From Corynebacterium lactis (GTDB lineage Bacteria > Actinomycetota > Actinomycetes > Mycobacteriales > Mycobacteriaceae): DNA of 64,000 nt. The notes beneath the pieces were generated by a model that had not been told where the DNA came from, made no database searches, and saw nothing but the letters and a program-made list of their open reading frames with translations. The stretch lies in NCBI RefSeq assembly GCF_900519355.1, contig NZ_ULHE01000005.1:1-64000 (forward strand), read 5' to 3'. Each line of letters begins with the position of its first letter. The stretch's first letter is position 1. The position numbers and the translations under genes are program-made. Positions 1 through 8,431 of this stretch are shown in pieces.

Positions 1-2
1 GT

Positions 3-1966
3 CCCGGTGGCGGCCCCCGCGGCGGTCGCGGCGGTCGCCGCGGCGGTACCGCAGGTGCGTTCGGTCGCCCGGGTGGCGCCCCGCGCAAGGGACGCAAGTC
101 GAAGCGGCAGAAGCGCAACGAGTACGAGGCAATGCAGGCTCCGTCCGTGGTGGGCGCGTCAAGCTGCCTAACGGCCACGGCGAGACCATCCGCCTCGCGC
201 GCGGCGCGTCGCTGTCCGACTTCGCCGACAAGATCGGTGCGGACGCAGCAGCACTGGTCCAGGCGCTGTTCAACCTCGGCGAGATGGTGACCGCTACGGC
301 GTCCGTCTCCGACGAGACCCTGCAGCTGCTTGGCGACGAGATGGACTACAAGGTCCAGGTCGTCTCCCCAGAAGACGAGGACCGCGAGCTGCTCGAGTCC
401 TTCGACCTGCAGTTCGGTGAGGACGAGGGCGGCGAGGAAGAACTCGTCCAGCGTCCTCCGGTGGTGACCGTTATGGGTCACGTCGACCACGGTAAGACCC
501 GACTGCTCGACACGATCCGTAAGGCCAACGTCGGCGGTCACGAGTCCGGCGGCATCACCCAGCACATCGGCGCCTACCAGGTTCCGGTGGAGCTCGACGG
601 CGTCTCCCGCAAGGTGACCTTCCTGGATACCCCGGGCCACGAGGCGTTTACCGCCATGCGTGCCCGCGGTGCGAAGTCCACCGACATCGCGATCCTGGTT
701 GTGGCCGCCGACGACGGCGTCATGCCGCAGACGGTCGAGGCGATCAACCACGCCAAGGCCGCCGACGTGCCGATCGTCGTCGCAGTCAACAAGATTGATA
801 AGGAAGGCGCTGACCCGCAGAAGATCCGCGGCCAGCTGACCGAGTACGGGCTGACCGACGAGGAGTGGGGCGGCGACACCATGTTCGTCGACATCTCCGC
901 GAAGCAGGGCACCAACATCGATGCTCTGCTGGAGGCGGTTCTGCTGACCGCCGACGCCTCGCTGGACCTGCGCGCCAACCCGAACATGGACGCTCAGGGC
1001 GTCGCGATTGAGGCCCACCTCGACCGCGGCCGTGGCCCGGTGGCGACCGTCATCGTCCAGCGCGGTACCCTGCGCGTCGGTGACTCCATCGTCGTCGGCG
1101 ACGCCTACGGTCGTGTGCGTCGCATGGTCGACGAGTACGGCAACGACGTGGAAGAGGCGGGCCCGTCCCGCCCGGTCCAGGTTCTCGGCCTGACGTCCGT
1201 CCCGGGCGCCGGCGATAACCTCCTGGTTGTCGACGAGGACCGCACGGCCCGCCAGATTGCGGACCGCCGTGACGCGCGCCGTCGTAACGCGATGCAGGCA
1301 CGTCGTCGCAAGCGCGTCTCCCTGGAGACCCTGGACGAGATCCTGAAGGAGACCAACACCCTCAACCTGATCCTGAAGGGCGACAACGCCGGTACCGTCG
1401 AGGCACTGGAAGAGGCGCTGCTCAAGATCGAGGTCGACGACGAGGTCGCCCTGAACATCATCGACCGCGGCGTCGGTGCTGTCACCCAGACCAACGTCTC
1501 GCTCGCCGCTGCGTCGGACGCCGTTATCATCGGCTTCAACGTGCGCGCCGAGGGCAAGGCCACCGAGATGGCCAACGCCGAGGGCGTCGACATCCGCTAC
1601 TACACGGTCATCTACCGTGCCATCGAAGAGGTCGAGGCAGCCCTGAAGGGCATGCTCAAGCCGATCTACGAGGAGAAGGAGCTCGGCCGCGCCGAGATCC
1701 GCGCCATCTTCAAGTCCTCGGCTGTCGGCCTCATCGCAGGTTGTATGGTCGAGTCCGGCAAGATGCGCCGCAACGCGAAGGTCCGCCTGGTCCGCGACGG
1801 CAACGTCGTCACCGAGGGCGCGACGATCGAGTCGCTGCGCCGCGAGAAGGACGACGCCACCGAGGTCGCAGCCGGCTACGAGTGCGGTATGGTGCTGTCC
1901 TACCCGGACATCCAGGTCGACGACATCATCGAGGCCTACGAGATGGTCGAGGTGCCACGCACCTAA
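3..1966 (+). CDS. infB: translation initiation factor IF-2 (5' end outside window, apparent frameshift)
   Basis: IF-2 is the GTPase that places initiator tRNA on the 30S subunit. The window opens inside its Gly/Arg-rich N-terminal linker, read in the frame starting at base 3 up to about base 149 (it includes [19 protein letters not shown]). The conserved continuation ([15 protein letters not shown]) is in the frame starting at base 2, so one base appears to be missing near 147-155. Downstream the frame is open to the TAA at 1964-1966. It carries the G1 loop GHVDHGKT (476-499), the G3 motif DTPGHE, NKID, and the C-terminal domains II-IV. The ATG at 284 is internal, not the true start. The last codons sit in a 31-bp tandem duplication. 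Identity is certain; whether the frameshift is real is not. Confidence 0.96.
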   Translation, partial: RWRPPRRSRRSPRRYRRCVRSPGWRPAQGTQVEAAEAQRVRGNAGSVRGGRVKLPNGHGETIRLARGASLSDFADKIGADAAALVQALFNLGEMVTATASVSDETLQLLGDEMDYKVQVVSPEDEDRELLESFDLQFGEDEGGEEELVQRPPVVTVMGHVDHGKTRLLDTIRKANVGGHESGGITQHIGAYQVPVELDGVSRKVTFLDTPGHEAFTAMRARGAKSTDIAILVVAADDGVMPQTVEAINHAKAADVPIVVAVNKIDKEGADPQKIRGQLTEYGLTDEEWGGDTMFVDISAKQGTNIDALLEAVLLTADASLDLRANPNMDAQGVAIEAHLDRGRGPVATVIVQRGTLRVGDSIVVGDAYGRVRRMVDEYGNDVEEAGPSRPVQVLGLTSVPGAGDNLLVVDEDRTARQIADRRDARRRNAMQARRRKRVSLETLDEILKETNTLNLILKGDNAGTVEALEEALLKIEVDDEVALNIIDRGVGAVTQTNVSLAAASDAVIIGFNVRAEGKATEMANAEGVDIRYYTVIYRAIEEVEAALKGMLKPIYEEKELGRAEIRAIFKSSAVGLIAGCMVESGKMRRNAKVRLVRDGNVVTEGATIESLRREKDDATEVAAGYECGMVLSYPDIQVDDIIEAYEMVEVPRT

Positions 1967-2001
1967 GCGCGAGATGGTCGAGGTGCCACGTACCTAAGCG
2001 C
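1940..2001 (+). repeat. 31-bp tandem duplication spanning the infB stop codon
   Basis: Bases 1940-1970 and 1971-2001 are two adjacent 31-bp copies differing at one base (C at 1960, T at 1991). The unit contains the last codons of infB (EMVEVPRT) and its TAA. The first TAA ends the protein, so the second copy is non-coding. Confidence 0.9.
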
Positions 2002-2048
2002 GACCACCACATCCGCGACGCCGGGGTAGCCCCGTCGTAAAGCGAGCG

Positions 2049-2083
2049 AGCCCCGCCCGGTTTCTTCACTGGGCGGGGCTTTG
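2049..2083 (+). terminator. intrinsic terminator after infB
   Basis: A perfect 10-bp stem (AGCCCCGCCC at 2049-2058, GGGCGGGGCT at 2071-2080) with a 12-nt loop is followed by a short T run. It lies between infB and rbfA and may end or attenuate the infB transcript. Confidence 0.8.
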
Positions 2084-2177
2084 CGCTGCCGGTTCGAGGT
2101 CCGTGGCAGAATCAATTACAATTGCGCGGTTTGAACATTTTCAGCCGCAGAGAATTCTTATTTGGGAGATGAACGAC

Positions 2178-2612
2178 ATGGCAGATCCGGCACGCGCGCG
2201 CCGCTTGTCCAAGCGAATCCTGGAGATCGTCGCGAGCGCCATCGAGCGCGAGATTAAGGACCGCCGCCTGGAACTCGTGACCATTACGGACTGTCGCGTC
2301 ACCGGCGATCTTCACGACGCCACGGTGTACTACACCGTCCGCGGCCGCACCCTGGACGAGGAGCCGGATTACGACACCGCCGCGGCCGCGCTGGAAAAGG
2401 CGAAGGGGCAGCTGCGCAGCCTCGTCGGCCGCGGCATCGGTGTGCGCTACACGCCGACTCTGTCCTTCGAGGTCGATACCGTGCCCGAGGCCAGCGCCCA
2501 CATGGAGGATCTGCTGGAAAAGACGCGCGCCCGCGACGCCGAGCTGGCAGAGTTGGCGAAGAACGCGAAGCCGGCCGGGGATTCCAACCCCTACCGCACC
2601 GAGGACGAATAA
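2178..2612 (+). CDS. rbfA: ribosome-binding factor A
   Basis: RbfA (144 aa) binds the 30S precursor and helps mature 16S rRNA. The start [14 protein letters not shown] at 2178 matches the family N-terminus and has a GGGAG site at 2164-2168, nine bases upstream; the in-frame ATG at 2169 is too close to that site. The KH-like fold region contains [17 protein letters not shown] and the typical [10 protein letters not shown] strand. The acidic C-terminus (NPYRTEDE) is usual in actinobacteria. It follows infB, as in most bacteria, but after a terminator hairpin. Confidence 0.95.
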   Translation: MADPARARRLSKRILEIVASAIEREIKDRRLELVTITDCRVTGDLHDATVYYTVRGRTLDEEPDYDTAAAALEKAKGQLRSLVGRGIGVRYTPTLSFEVDTVPEASAHMEDLLEKTRARDAELAELAKNAKPAGDSNPYRTEDE

Positions 2613-2657
2613 GCAGCAGCCGGCGAGCAGCAGCGAGGAATCGAGGAGGCCCTCACC

Positions 2658-3719
2658 GTGACGACATCCCCACAGGCGCAGGAGCAGGCGGCGCACCAGC
2701 TCTCCCAGGCGATTGGGCGCCACATGTCCAAGCCGATTCAGCAGACGCAGGCCATGCTTGCCGACGCAAAGAATGTCGGCGTGGTCTGCCACGTCCACCC
2801 CGACGCGGACGCCGTGGGTGCCGCGGCGGCGATGGTGATGGCCCTGCGGCAGCGCGGGTTGTGGGCTGTGGCCTCCTACGGCAACAACGAGCTGCCGGCC
2901 AAGTCCCTGCTGACCATCCCGGGGTGGGATGCCTTCGTGCCCTTCACCGAGCTGGACGAGGACATCGACACCTGGGTCACGGTGGACTGCGCGAGCCCCG
3001 GCCGCCTCGGCGCGCTGGAGCAGCGCCTGATGGCCTCGGACCGGCTGATTAACGTCGACCATCACCCGACCAATACCCGCTTCGGCGCGGTCGACCTGGT
3101 CGACGAGTACTCCGAGTCCACCACGATGGTCCTGCTCGACTTCTTCGGGGTGTGGGGCATCAAGCTGACCCGCGAGATGGCCCACGCGCTCTACGCCGGC
3201 CTGCTGACGGATACCGCCTCCTTCCAGTTCGGGCGCTCCCGCATGCACACCGCCGCCGCGCGGCTCCTGGACAAGGGCCTGGACCCGCGCACCATCGGCG
3301 CGCAGTTGCTGGAGGAGCACCCCTTTGCCTACCTGCCCTTCCTGGGCACGGTGCTGGCCACCGCGACCGAGGTCAAGAGCTTCGGCGGGGGAGTCGGCCT
3401 GATCCACGTCACCATCGCCCACGAGGACCAGCGCGATGTGGGCCAGGATGAGACCGAGTCGGTCATCGACATCGTCCGCACGACCAATGCCGCCGACGTC
3501 TGCGCGGTGCTCAAAGAGTACTCCCCGGGCGTGTGGAGCGTCTCCCTGCGCTCCCGCGAGGTCGTCGACGTCTCCCAGGTCGCGCTCTCCCTCGGCGGTG
3601 GCGGGCACCTGCGCGCGGCCGGTGTCACGCTGGAGGGCACCCGCGACGAGGTCCTCGAGGCGCTCCTCGGCGCCTCGGATGTGGCTGCCTCCACCGCATC
3701 GCCCGACACGCGCCGGTAG
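2658..3719 (+). CDS. DHH-family phosphoesterase (NrnA-like oligoribonuclease / pAp phosphatase)
   Basis: A 353-aa cytosolic Mn-dependent phosphoesterase, expected to degrade very short RNA oligonucleotides and dephosphorylate pAp. The DHH domain has the metal-binding motifs HVHPDADAVG (residues 45-54), VDC near 109-111 and VDHH (133-136). The C-terminal DHHA1 domain ends with the substrate-binding LGGGGHLRAAG. The GTG start at 2658 has a GAGGAGG site 9-10 nt upstream. It lies between rbfA and a MATE exporter gene, the usual actinobacterial order. Activity on cyclic-dinucleotide products (pApA) is known for relatives but cannot be read from the sequence. Confidence 0.92.
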   Translation: MTTSPQAQEQAAHQLSQAIGRHMSKPIQQTQAMLADAKNVGVVCHVHPDADAVGAAAAMVMALRQRGLWAVASYGNNELPAKSLLTIPGWDAFVPFTELDEDIDTWVTVDCASPGRLGALEQRLMASDRLINVDHHPTNTRFGAVDLVDEYSESTTMVLLDFFGVWGIKLTREMAHALYAGLLTDTASFQFGRSRMHTAAARLLDKGLDPRTIGAQLLEEHPFAYLPFLGTVLATATEVKSFGGGVGLIHVTIAHEDQRDVGQDETESVIDIVRTTNAADVCAVLKEYSPGVWSVSLRSREVVDVSQVALSLGGGGHLRAAGVTLEGTRDEVLEALLGASDVAASTASPDTRR

Positions 3720-3735
3720 GGCGGGGCGCTTCTTC

Positions 3736-5073
3736 ATGCCTTCGCTTGACGACGCCTCCCCGGTCACCAGCGACCGGGACGTAACGCTGCGCACGATTCT
3801 TTCCCTGGCGATTCCCGCGCTGGGAGTCCTGGCGGCGCCCGCGCTGTACGTCCTGCTGGACACGGCCGTCATCGGGCGCCTCGGCGCCGTCGAGCTGGCG
3901 GCGCTGGCCGCCGGGTCCACAATCTTCTCGGTGGTGACGACGCAACTGACCTTCCTTGCCTACGGCACCACGGCGCGCTCGTCGCGAGCTTTCGGCCGCG
4001 GCGACGTCACGGGCGCGGTTGCCGAGGGCCTGCAGGCCACGTGGGTCGCGGCCGTCGTCGGCGGCGCGCTGTTCGCCCTCGTCGTGGCGCTGGCGCCGAC
4101 CTTCACGGGGTGGCTGGCGCCCCAGGCGGACGTCGCCTCGGACGCGGGGACGTGGCTGCGGATCGCGGCCTTCGCGATTCCCCTCACCCTCGTGGCGCAG
4201 GCCGGCAACGGCTGGCTGCGCGGCATCCAGGACACCAGGGCCCCGCTGGTATATGTGCTGGCGGGGCTTGCGCCCGCGGCGCTCGCGATCATCCCGCTCG
4301 TTTCGGCCTTCGGGCTGGCGGGCTCCGCGATGGCCGTCCTCGGAGGCGAGCTGATCACCGGCGGGCTCTTCCTGCGCCGGCTGCTGACCGAGTGCCGGGG
4401 CCGGGGCATCCCGCTGTCGCCGGATCGGCGCGTCATCGTCAGCCAGCTGGTGCTCGGCCGCGACCTCATCGTCCGCTCGCTGTCCTTCCAGGTCGCGTTC
4501 CTCTGTGCCGCGGCCGTGGCGGGTCGCGTCGGCGCGACGGCGCTCGGCGGGCACCAGGTCATGCTGCAGCTCTGGAACCTCGTCTCGCTGCTGCTCGACT
4601 CCCTTGCAATCGCGGCCCAGACGCTGGTCGGCGCAGCTTTGGGCGCGGGTGCGGCAGCCTCGGCGCGCTGGACGGGGCGGCGCGTGACCTACTGGTCGCT
4701 CGGCATCTCCGCGGTGCTGGCTGCCGTCTTTGCCGCCGGCAACGCGTGGATCGTTCGCCTTTTCACCTCCCACGAGGGCGTCATCTCCGCCGTCGTCAGC
4801 GGTCCCTGGTGGATTCTCGTCGCGATGATCCCCCTCGGCGGCGTCGTCTTCGCCCTCGACGGAGTGCTGCTGGGCGCCGGAGACGCGGCTTTCCTGCGCA
4901 ACGCCACCGTCGCCGCCGTCGTGTGCGGCTTCCTGCCCCCGGTGTGGCTGGCGCAGGCCTTTGGCTGGGGCCTGCCCGGCATCTGGTGCGGCCTGCTGGC
5001 CTTCATGCTGCTGCGCCTGGCCTTCGTCTCCTGGCGCTTTAGGGGCAGCGCCTGGCAGTCGGCGGCCGCGTAA
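3736..5073 (+). CDS. MATE-family efflux transporter (DinF-like)
   Basis: A 445-aa integral membrane protein of the MATE (multidrug and toxic compound extrusion) family, with about 12 hydrophobic segments. The first is LSLAIPALGVLAAPALYVLLDTAVIG, typical of the DinF branch. The ATG at 3736 is preferred because the family N-terminus starts there; the open frame extends further upstream only by overlapping the DHH gene. It starts 17 nt after the DHH gene and its stop overlaps the start of the phosphopantetheinyl transferase gene (TAATG), so the three are probably co-transcribed. The substrate is unknown. Confidence 0.92.
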   Translation: MPSLDDASPVTSDRDVTLRTILSLAIPALGVLAAPALYVLLDTAVIGRLGAVELAALAAGSTIFSVVTTQLTFLAYGTTARSSRAFGRGDVTGAVAEGLQATWVAAVVGGALFALVVALAPTFTGWLAPQADVASDAGTWLRIAAFAIPLTLVAQAGNGWLRGIQDTRAPLVYVLAGLAPAALAIIPLVSAFGLAGSAMAVLGGELITGGLFLRRLLTECRGRGIPLSPDRRVIVSQLVLGRDLIVRSLSFQVAFLCAAAVAGRVGATALGGHQVMLQLWNLVSLLLDSLAIAAQTLVGAALGAGAAASARWTGRRVTYWSLGISAVLAAVFAAGNAWIVRLFTSHEGVISAVVSGPWWILVAMIPLGGVVFALDGVLLGAGDAAFLRNATVAAVVCGFLPPVWLAQAFGWGLPGIWCGLLAFMLLRLAFVSWRFRGSAWQSAAA

Positions 5074-5708
5074 TGCCCGCCTTCGATGTTGACGCTTTCC
5101 GACGGCTCCTGCCCGGCGGCGTCTCTTTCGCCGGCCACCAGGGCGCTCTGGCGACCACGCCGCCGCTTATCGGGGACGAGGCGTTGGCTGCGGCGCGGTT
5201 TTCGGAGGCCCGGCGCCGTGAGTTCGCCGTCGGCAGGCAGGTGGCGAGGCAGGCGCTGGCGGGGTTGGGCCGTGCCGGGGAGCAGAGCATCGGGGTCGGT
5301 CGGGGGAGGCAGCCGCTGTGGCCGGACGGCGTGGTGGGGTCGCTGACCCACACCGGCGACGTGGCCGCGGCGGCGGTGGCCGACGTGAGGGCGCTGCGGG
5401 GAATCGGCATCGACATCGAGCGCGATCAGGAGCTGGCCGCGGGCGTCGCCGAGGCGGTGCTGCGGCCGGACGAACCCCGTGTCGACCCGGTCGTGCAATT
5501 TAGTGCCAAGGAGTCGCTGTACAAGCTCTGGTGGCCGATTGCCCGGCAGTGGCTGGACTTCGGCGAGGTCGCCGTCGATGTGGGGGCCGACGGCGCCCTG
5601 CGCTACCGCATCGACCGCGCGGTGCCCCCGGAGTTTCGGCGGCTCCGGGCGGCCTGGCTGCGCAGCGGTGATTTTGTCGCGACCGCAGCTTGGATCGAGA
5701 CGGATTAG
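5073..5708 (+). CDS. pptA: 4'-phosphopantetheinyl transferase (Sfp/PptT type)
   Basis: This 211-aa enzyme transfers the phosphopantetheine arm of CoA to carrier proteins. In corynebacteria it activates the fatty acid synthase and the mycolate-condensing polyketide synthase. The Mg-binding signature GIGIDIE is at residues 110-116 and the second signature FSAKESLYK begins at residue 143; both are intact. The ATG at 5073 overlaps the stop of the MATE gene, indicating translational coupling. It is convergent with truB, the same neighbourhood as pptT in mycobacteria. The carrier proteins served cannot be told from this window. Confidence 0.93.
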   Translation: MPAFDVDAFRRLLPGGVSFAGHQGALATTPPLIGDEALAAARFSEARRREFAVGRQVARQALAGLGRAGEQSIGVGRGRQPLWPDGVVGSLTHTGDVAAAAVADVRALRGIGIDIERDQELAAGVAEAVLRPDEPRVDPVVQFSAKESLYKLWWPIARQWLDFGEVAVDVGADGALRYRIDRAVPPEFRRLRAAWLRSGDFVATAAWIETD

Positions 5709-5732
5709 TACCAGACAGCTACAGTGCCGTCT

Positions 5733-6746
5733 CTACAGCGTCGCCGGGCGCACCACGAACACGGTCTTCGCCCGCTTGCCGGACTCGGTCAGCAGGGCGG
5801 GAACGCGACCGTCCGGGGCTACCGCCGCGTAGGTGCCCGCAATCCCCGCCGGGACCAGCCACTTGCCCTGGGCCAGGTCCGCGGCCTCGGTGGCGCTGAC
5901 CTGGCGGGCGGGGAAGCAGCGCAGGCAGGCGGCATCGAGGCTCATCGGCAGCAGCGCCGCCGCGCGCTCGGCTGGGGGACGCCGCTGCTCCGCGGCCTCC
6001 GGGTGTCCGTTGTCCCAGGCCTCGGCGGCCTCGGCCAGCTGCTCCAGCGTCACCGCGTCGCCCAGGTCGAAGGTCCCCGCCGCGGTGCGCCGCAGCGCCA
6101 CCAGGTGCCCGCCGACCCCGAGGGCTGCGCCCATGTCGCGGGCCAGGGACCTGATGAAGGTACCCGCAGAGCAGTCGACCTCCACGTCGATGTCCACGCA
6201 CTCGCCGGGGCGTGCCGGGTCGCTGTCGCGGCGAATATCCAACACATCGAACCGCGACACGGTCACCGGCCGCGCCGGAATCTCGACCTTCTCGCCGCGT
6301 CGAATCCTCTCGTGGGCGCGCACCCCATCGATCTTCACCGCCGACACAGACGCCGGTACCTGCATGATCTCGCCGGTCAGATTCGCTACCTCCGCGGAGA
6401 TCTGCTGATCCGTCACCTCGGCCGCCGACGCGGTGGTAAGGACCTCGCCCTCGGCGTCGTCGGTAAGCGTGGCCGCGCCCAGGCGGATGGTGGCGGCGTA
6501 CGACTTGGTGTCGGCGTGCACGTGGGGCAGGAAGCGCGTGCCGCGGCCGATGCCGAGGACCAGCACGCCGGTGGCCATCGGGTCCAGCGTGCCGGAGTGG
6601 CCGACCTTCTTCGTGCGGAAGATCCGGCGCAGGCGCCCGACCACGTCGTGGCTCGTCCACCTCGCGGGCTTGTCGACGATGACAACGCCGGAGTCCGCGA
6701 TGGGGTCAGCGGAGTTCGACTGGGTGGGGGCAGCATTTTCGGTCAT
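5733..6746 (-). CDS. truB: tRNA pseudouridine-55 synthase
   Basis: TruB (337 aa) converts U55 in the T-loop of tRNAs to pseudouridine. Motif GHSGTLDPMATG contains the catalytic Asp at residue 55. The family KPxGxTSH-like motif is present as DKPARWTSHD, followed by RTKKVGHSG. The C-terminal part (residues about 220-337) corresponds to the PUA-like actinobacterial extension. The ATG at 6746 gives the standard N-terminus. It is divergent from ribF with a 64-bp gap, so the two promoters share a short region. Confidence 0.96.
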   Translation of the reverse strand: MTENAAPTQSNSADPIADSGVVIVDKPARWTSHDVVGRLRRIFRTKKVGHSGTLDPMATGVLVLGIGRGTRFLPHVHADTKSYAATIRLGAATLTDDAEGEVLTTASAAEVTDQQISAEVANLTGEIMQVPASVSAVKIDGVRAHERIRRGEKVEIPARPVTVSRFDVLDIRRDSDPARPGECVDIDVEVDCSAGTFIRSLARDMGAALGVGGHLVALRRTAAGTFDLGDAVTLEQLAEAAEAWDNGHPEAAEQRRPPAERAAALLPMSLDAACLRCFPARQVSATEAADLAQGKWLVPAGIAGTYAAVAPDGRVPALLTESGKRAKTVFVVRPATL

Positions 6747-6810
6747 GGTGGCAATCCTATGTTGTGCTATTTGCGGTGCGTCGCGGGGCCACACGTTAGA
6801 CTGTCTCCTT

Positions 6811-7811
6811 GTGGAGATTTGGCATGGACTGGACAGTGTACCCGCGGACTTCGGCGACGCCGTTGTGACCATCGGCGTCTTCGACGGCGTCCACAAGGGG
6901 CATAAGACCCTGGTACGCAGCGCCGTCGCGGACGCGAGGGCCCGGGGCGTGAAGTCGATCATGATGACGTTCGACCCGAACCCCGTCGCACTGTTCGCCC
7001 CCGACAAGGTCCCGGCGGGGCTGTCCACGGTGGCCCGCCGCGCCGAGCTGGCGGCGGCCGAGGGCATCGACGCCATGCTGGTCATCGCCTTCGACAAGGC
7101 ATTCGCCAGCATCGAGCCCGAGGACTTCGTGCGCGTCGTGCTGGGGGCGAAGCTCCGCGCCAAGGTGGTCTACGTCGGCGAGAACTTCACCTACGGCAAG
7201 ATGGCGAAGGGCACCGCCGAGACCATGCCCGCCCACGGCGAGAAGTTCGGCATCGACGTCACCATCGTCCCGCTTCTCGACGTCGAGGCGGCGGCGTTAC
7301 CGAGCGCGTCTCCTCGACCCGCGTGCGCGGGCTGCTAGCTGACGGCGAGGTGGAGGCCGCGGCGACCTGCCTCGGCTACTACTACCGCGTCGACGGCCGC
7401 GTTATCCACGGCCAGGGCAGGGGAGGCGCACAGCTCGGATTCCCGACGGCCAACATCGACTTCGCCGAGGGGCTGGCGGTCCCGGCCGACGGCGTCTACG
7501 CGGCCTGGTTTAGCGCGACCGCGACGGACCAGCGCCCGAGCCCGGATGAGGCGGGCGACATGGAGTTCGGCGTGCGCTACCCGGCGGCGGTGTCCGTGGG
7601 TTCGAACGTGACCTTCGGCGACACCCACAAGACGGTGGAGGCGTTCGTTATCGATCGACACGCCGACCTCTACGGCGTCGACGGGCACATCGAGTTCGTC
7701 GGCAGAATCCGGGGCATGGAGAAGTTCGACGGAATCGATGCGCTAATTGAGTGCATGAACCTCGACGTGGCCGAGACCCGAACCATTTTGGAGAACTCGG
7801 TAATCAACTGA
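6811..7811 (+). CDS. ribF: bifunctional riboflavin kinase / FAD synthetase, apparent frameshift
   Basis: RibF makes FMN from riboflavin and then FAD. The N-terminal nucleotidyltransferase domain (GVFDGVHKGH near the start) reads from GTG 6811 to about 7290. The C-terminal riboflavin kinase domain (GFPTANIDF) reads from about 7291 to 7811 in another frame. The family continuation GVTERVSSTRVRGLL is found only after the shift, so one base seems to be missing within the GCGGCGGCG stretch at 7285-7297. Uncorrected, the first frame stops at 7338. Adding one base gives a normal 333-aa protein. A TAGACT -10 box (6797-6802) ends 8 nt before the GTG, suggesting a leaderless mRNA. Confidence 0.93.
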
Positions 7812-7940
7812 TAGGGTTTGTCTTCGGCTGTGACTGCGGTCCGCGAGCAGTTACGTTGTATAGCCCTTCCGCTCCCGGAGGCTTGGGGGAGGAAAGCGGA
7901 CTGAAATAACGACTACAAGTTGATTTGAAGGAGAATTCTC

Positions 7941-8210
7941 ATGGCTCTGAGCACCGAGAAGAAGGCCGAGATCCTCAAGGAGTTCGGCCTGCACGAGACC
8001 GACACCGGCTCCCCGGAGGCGCAGGTTGCGCTGCTGACCACCCGTATCCGTCAGCTGACCGAGCACCTGAAGTTCCACAAGCACGATCACCACTCCCGCC
8101 GCGGCCTGCTGCTGCTGGTCGGTCGCCGCAAGGGCCTGCTGAAGTACCTGCAGGACAACGACGTCGAGCGCTACCGTAAGCTGATCGAGCGCCTGGGCCT
8201 GCGTCGCTAA
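7941..8210 (+). CDS. rpsO: 30S ribosomal protein S15
   Basis: S15 (89 aa) is a primary 16S rRNA-binding protein. The sequence has full family length, with the conserved [12 protein letters not shown] and [18 protein letters not shown] segments. The start is preceded by AAGGAG at 7927-7932. It lies before pnp, the classic rpsO-pnp pairing. The 129-nt leader (7812-7940) probably holds the promoter and may bind S15 for autoregulation as in other bacteria; no specific structure was confirmed. Confidence 0.98.
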   Translation: MALSTEKKAEILKEFGLHETDTGSPEAQVALLTTRIRQLTEHLKFHKHDHHSRRGLLLLVGRRKGLLKYLQDNDVERYRKLIERLGLRR

Positions 8211-8221
8211 TTGCGCCCGCA

Positions 8222-8313
8222 GCTCAAAGACTTTTCAGTCTTTTTCGCAGCCGCTTTGAGCGCTGCCCACAGCCCCCGGACTCCCGAGTGAGGGAAGTCA
8301 CCGGGGGCTTTTT
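8222..8313 (+). terminator. double hairpin after rpsO
   Basis: Two structures follow rpsO. The first is a nested stem: GCTCAAAG (8222-8229) can pair with CTTTGAGC (8253-8260), or the inner AAAGAC (8226-8231) with GTCTTT (8238-8243) before a T run. The second is a strong terminator, AGCCCCCGG (8271-8279) with CCGGGGGCT (8301-8309), followed by TTTT. In E. coli the rpsO-pnp gap is an RNase III processing region; a similar role for the first stem is inference. Confidence 0.8.
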
Positions 8314-8431
8314 GGTGCGCCGAGATGTGGATTGCAGCGTTTTTGCTGCTAGAATCGTGCCTCGTTGTATGTCAACTTATGAGCAGGCGACATCGATGAT
8401 CGCCTCGATACTTTTCTAGGAGTAGTACCCT

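Noticed and set aside
284..1966. ATG 284 as the true infB start (a short IF-2)
   Set aside because: Family sequence continues upstream in frame to about 149 and then in another frame to the window edge, so 284 is internal.
2112..3920. Long minus-strand open frame (602 codons) opposite rbfA and the DHH gene
   Set aside because: It is antisense to two well-recognised genes, has no family features, and arises from high GC at third codon positions.
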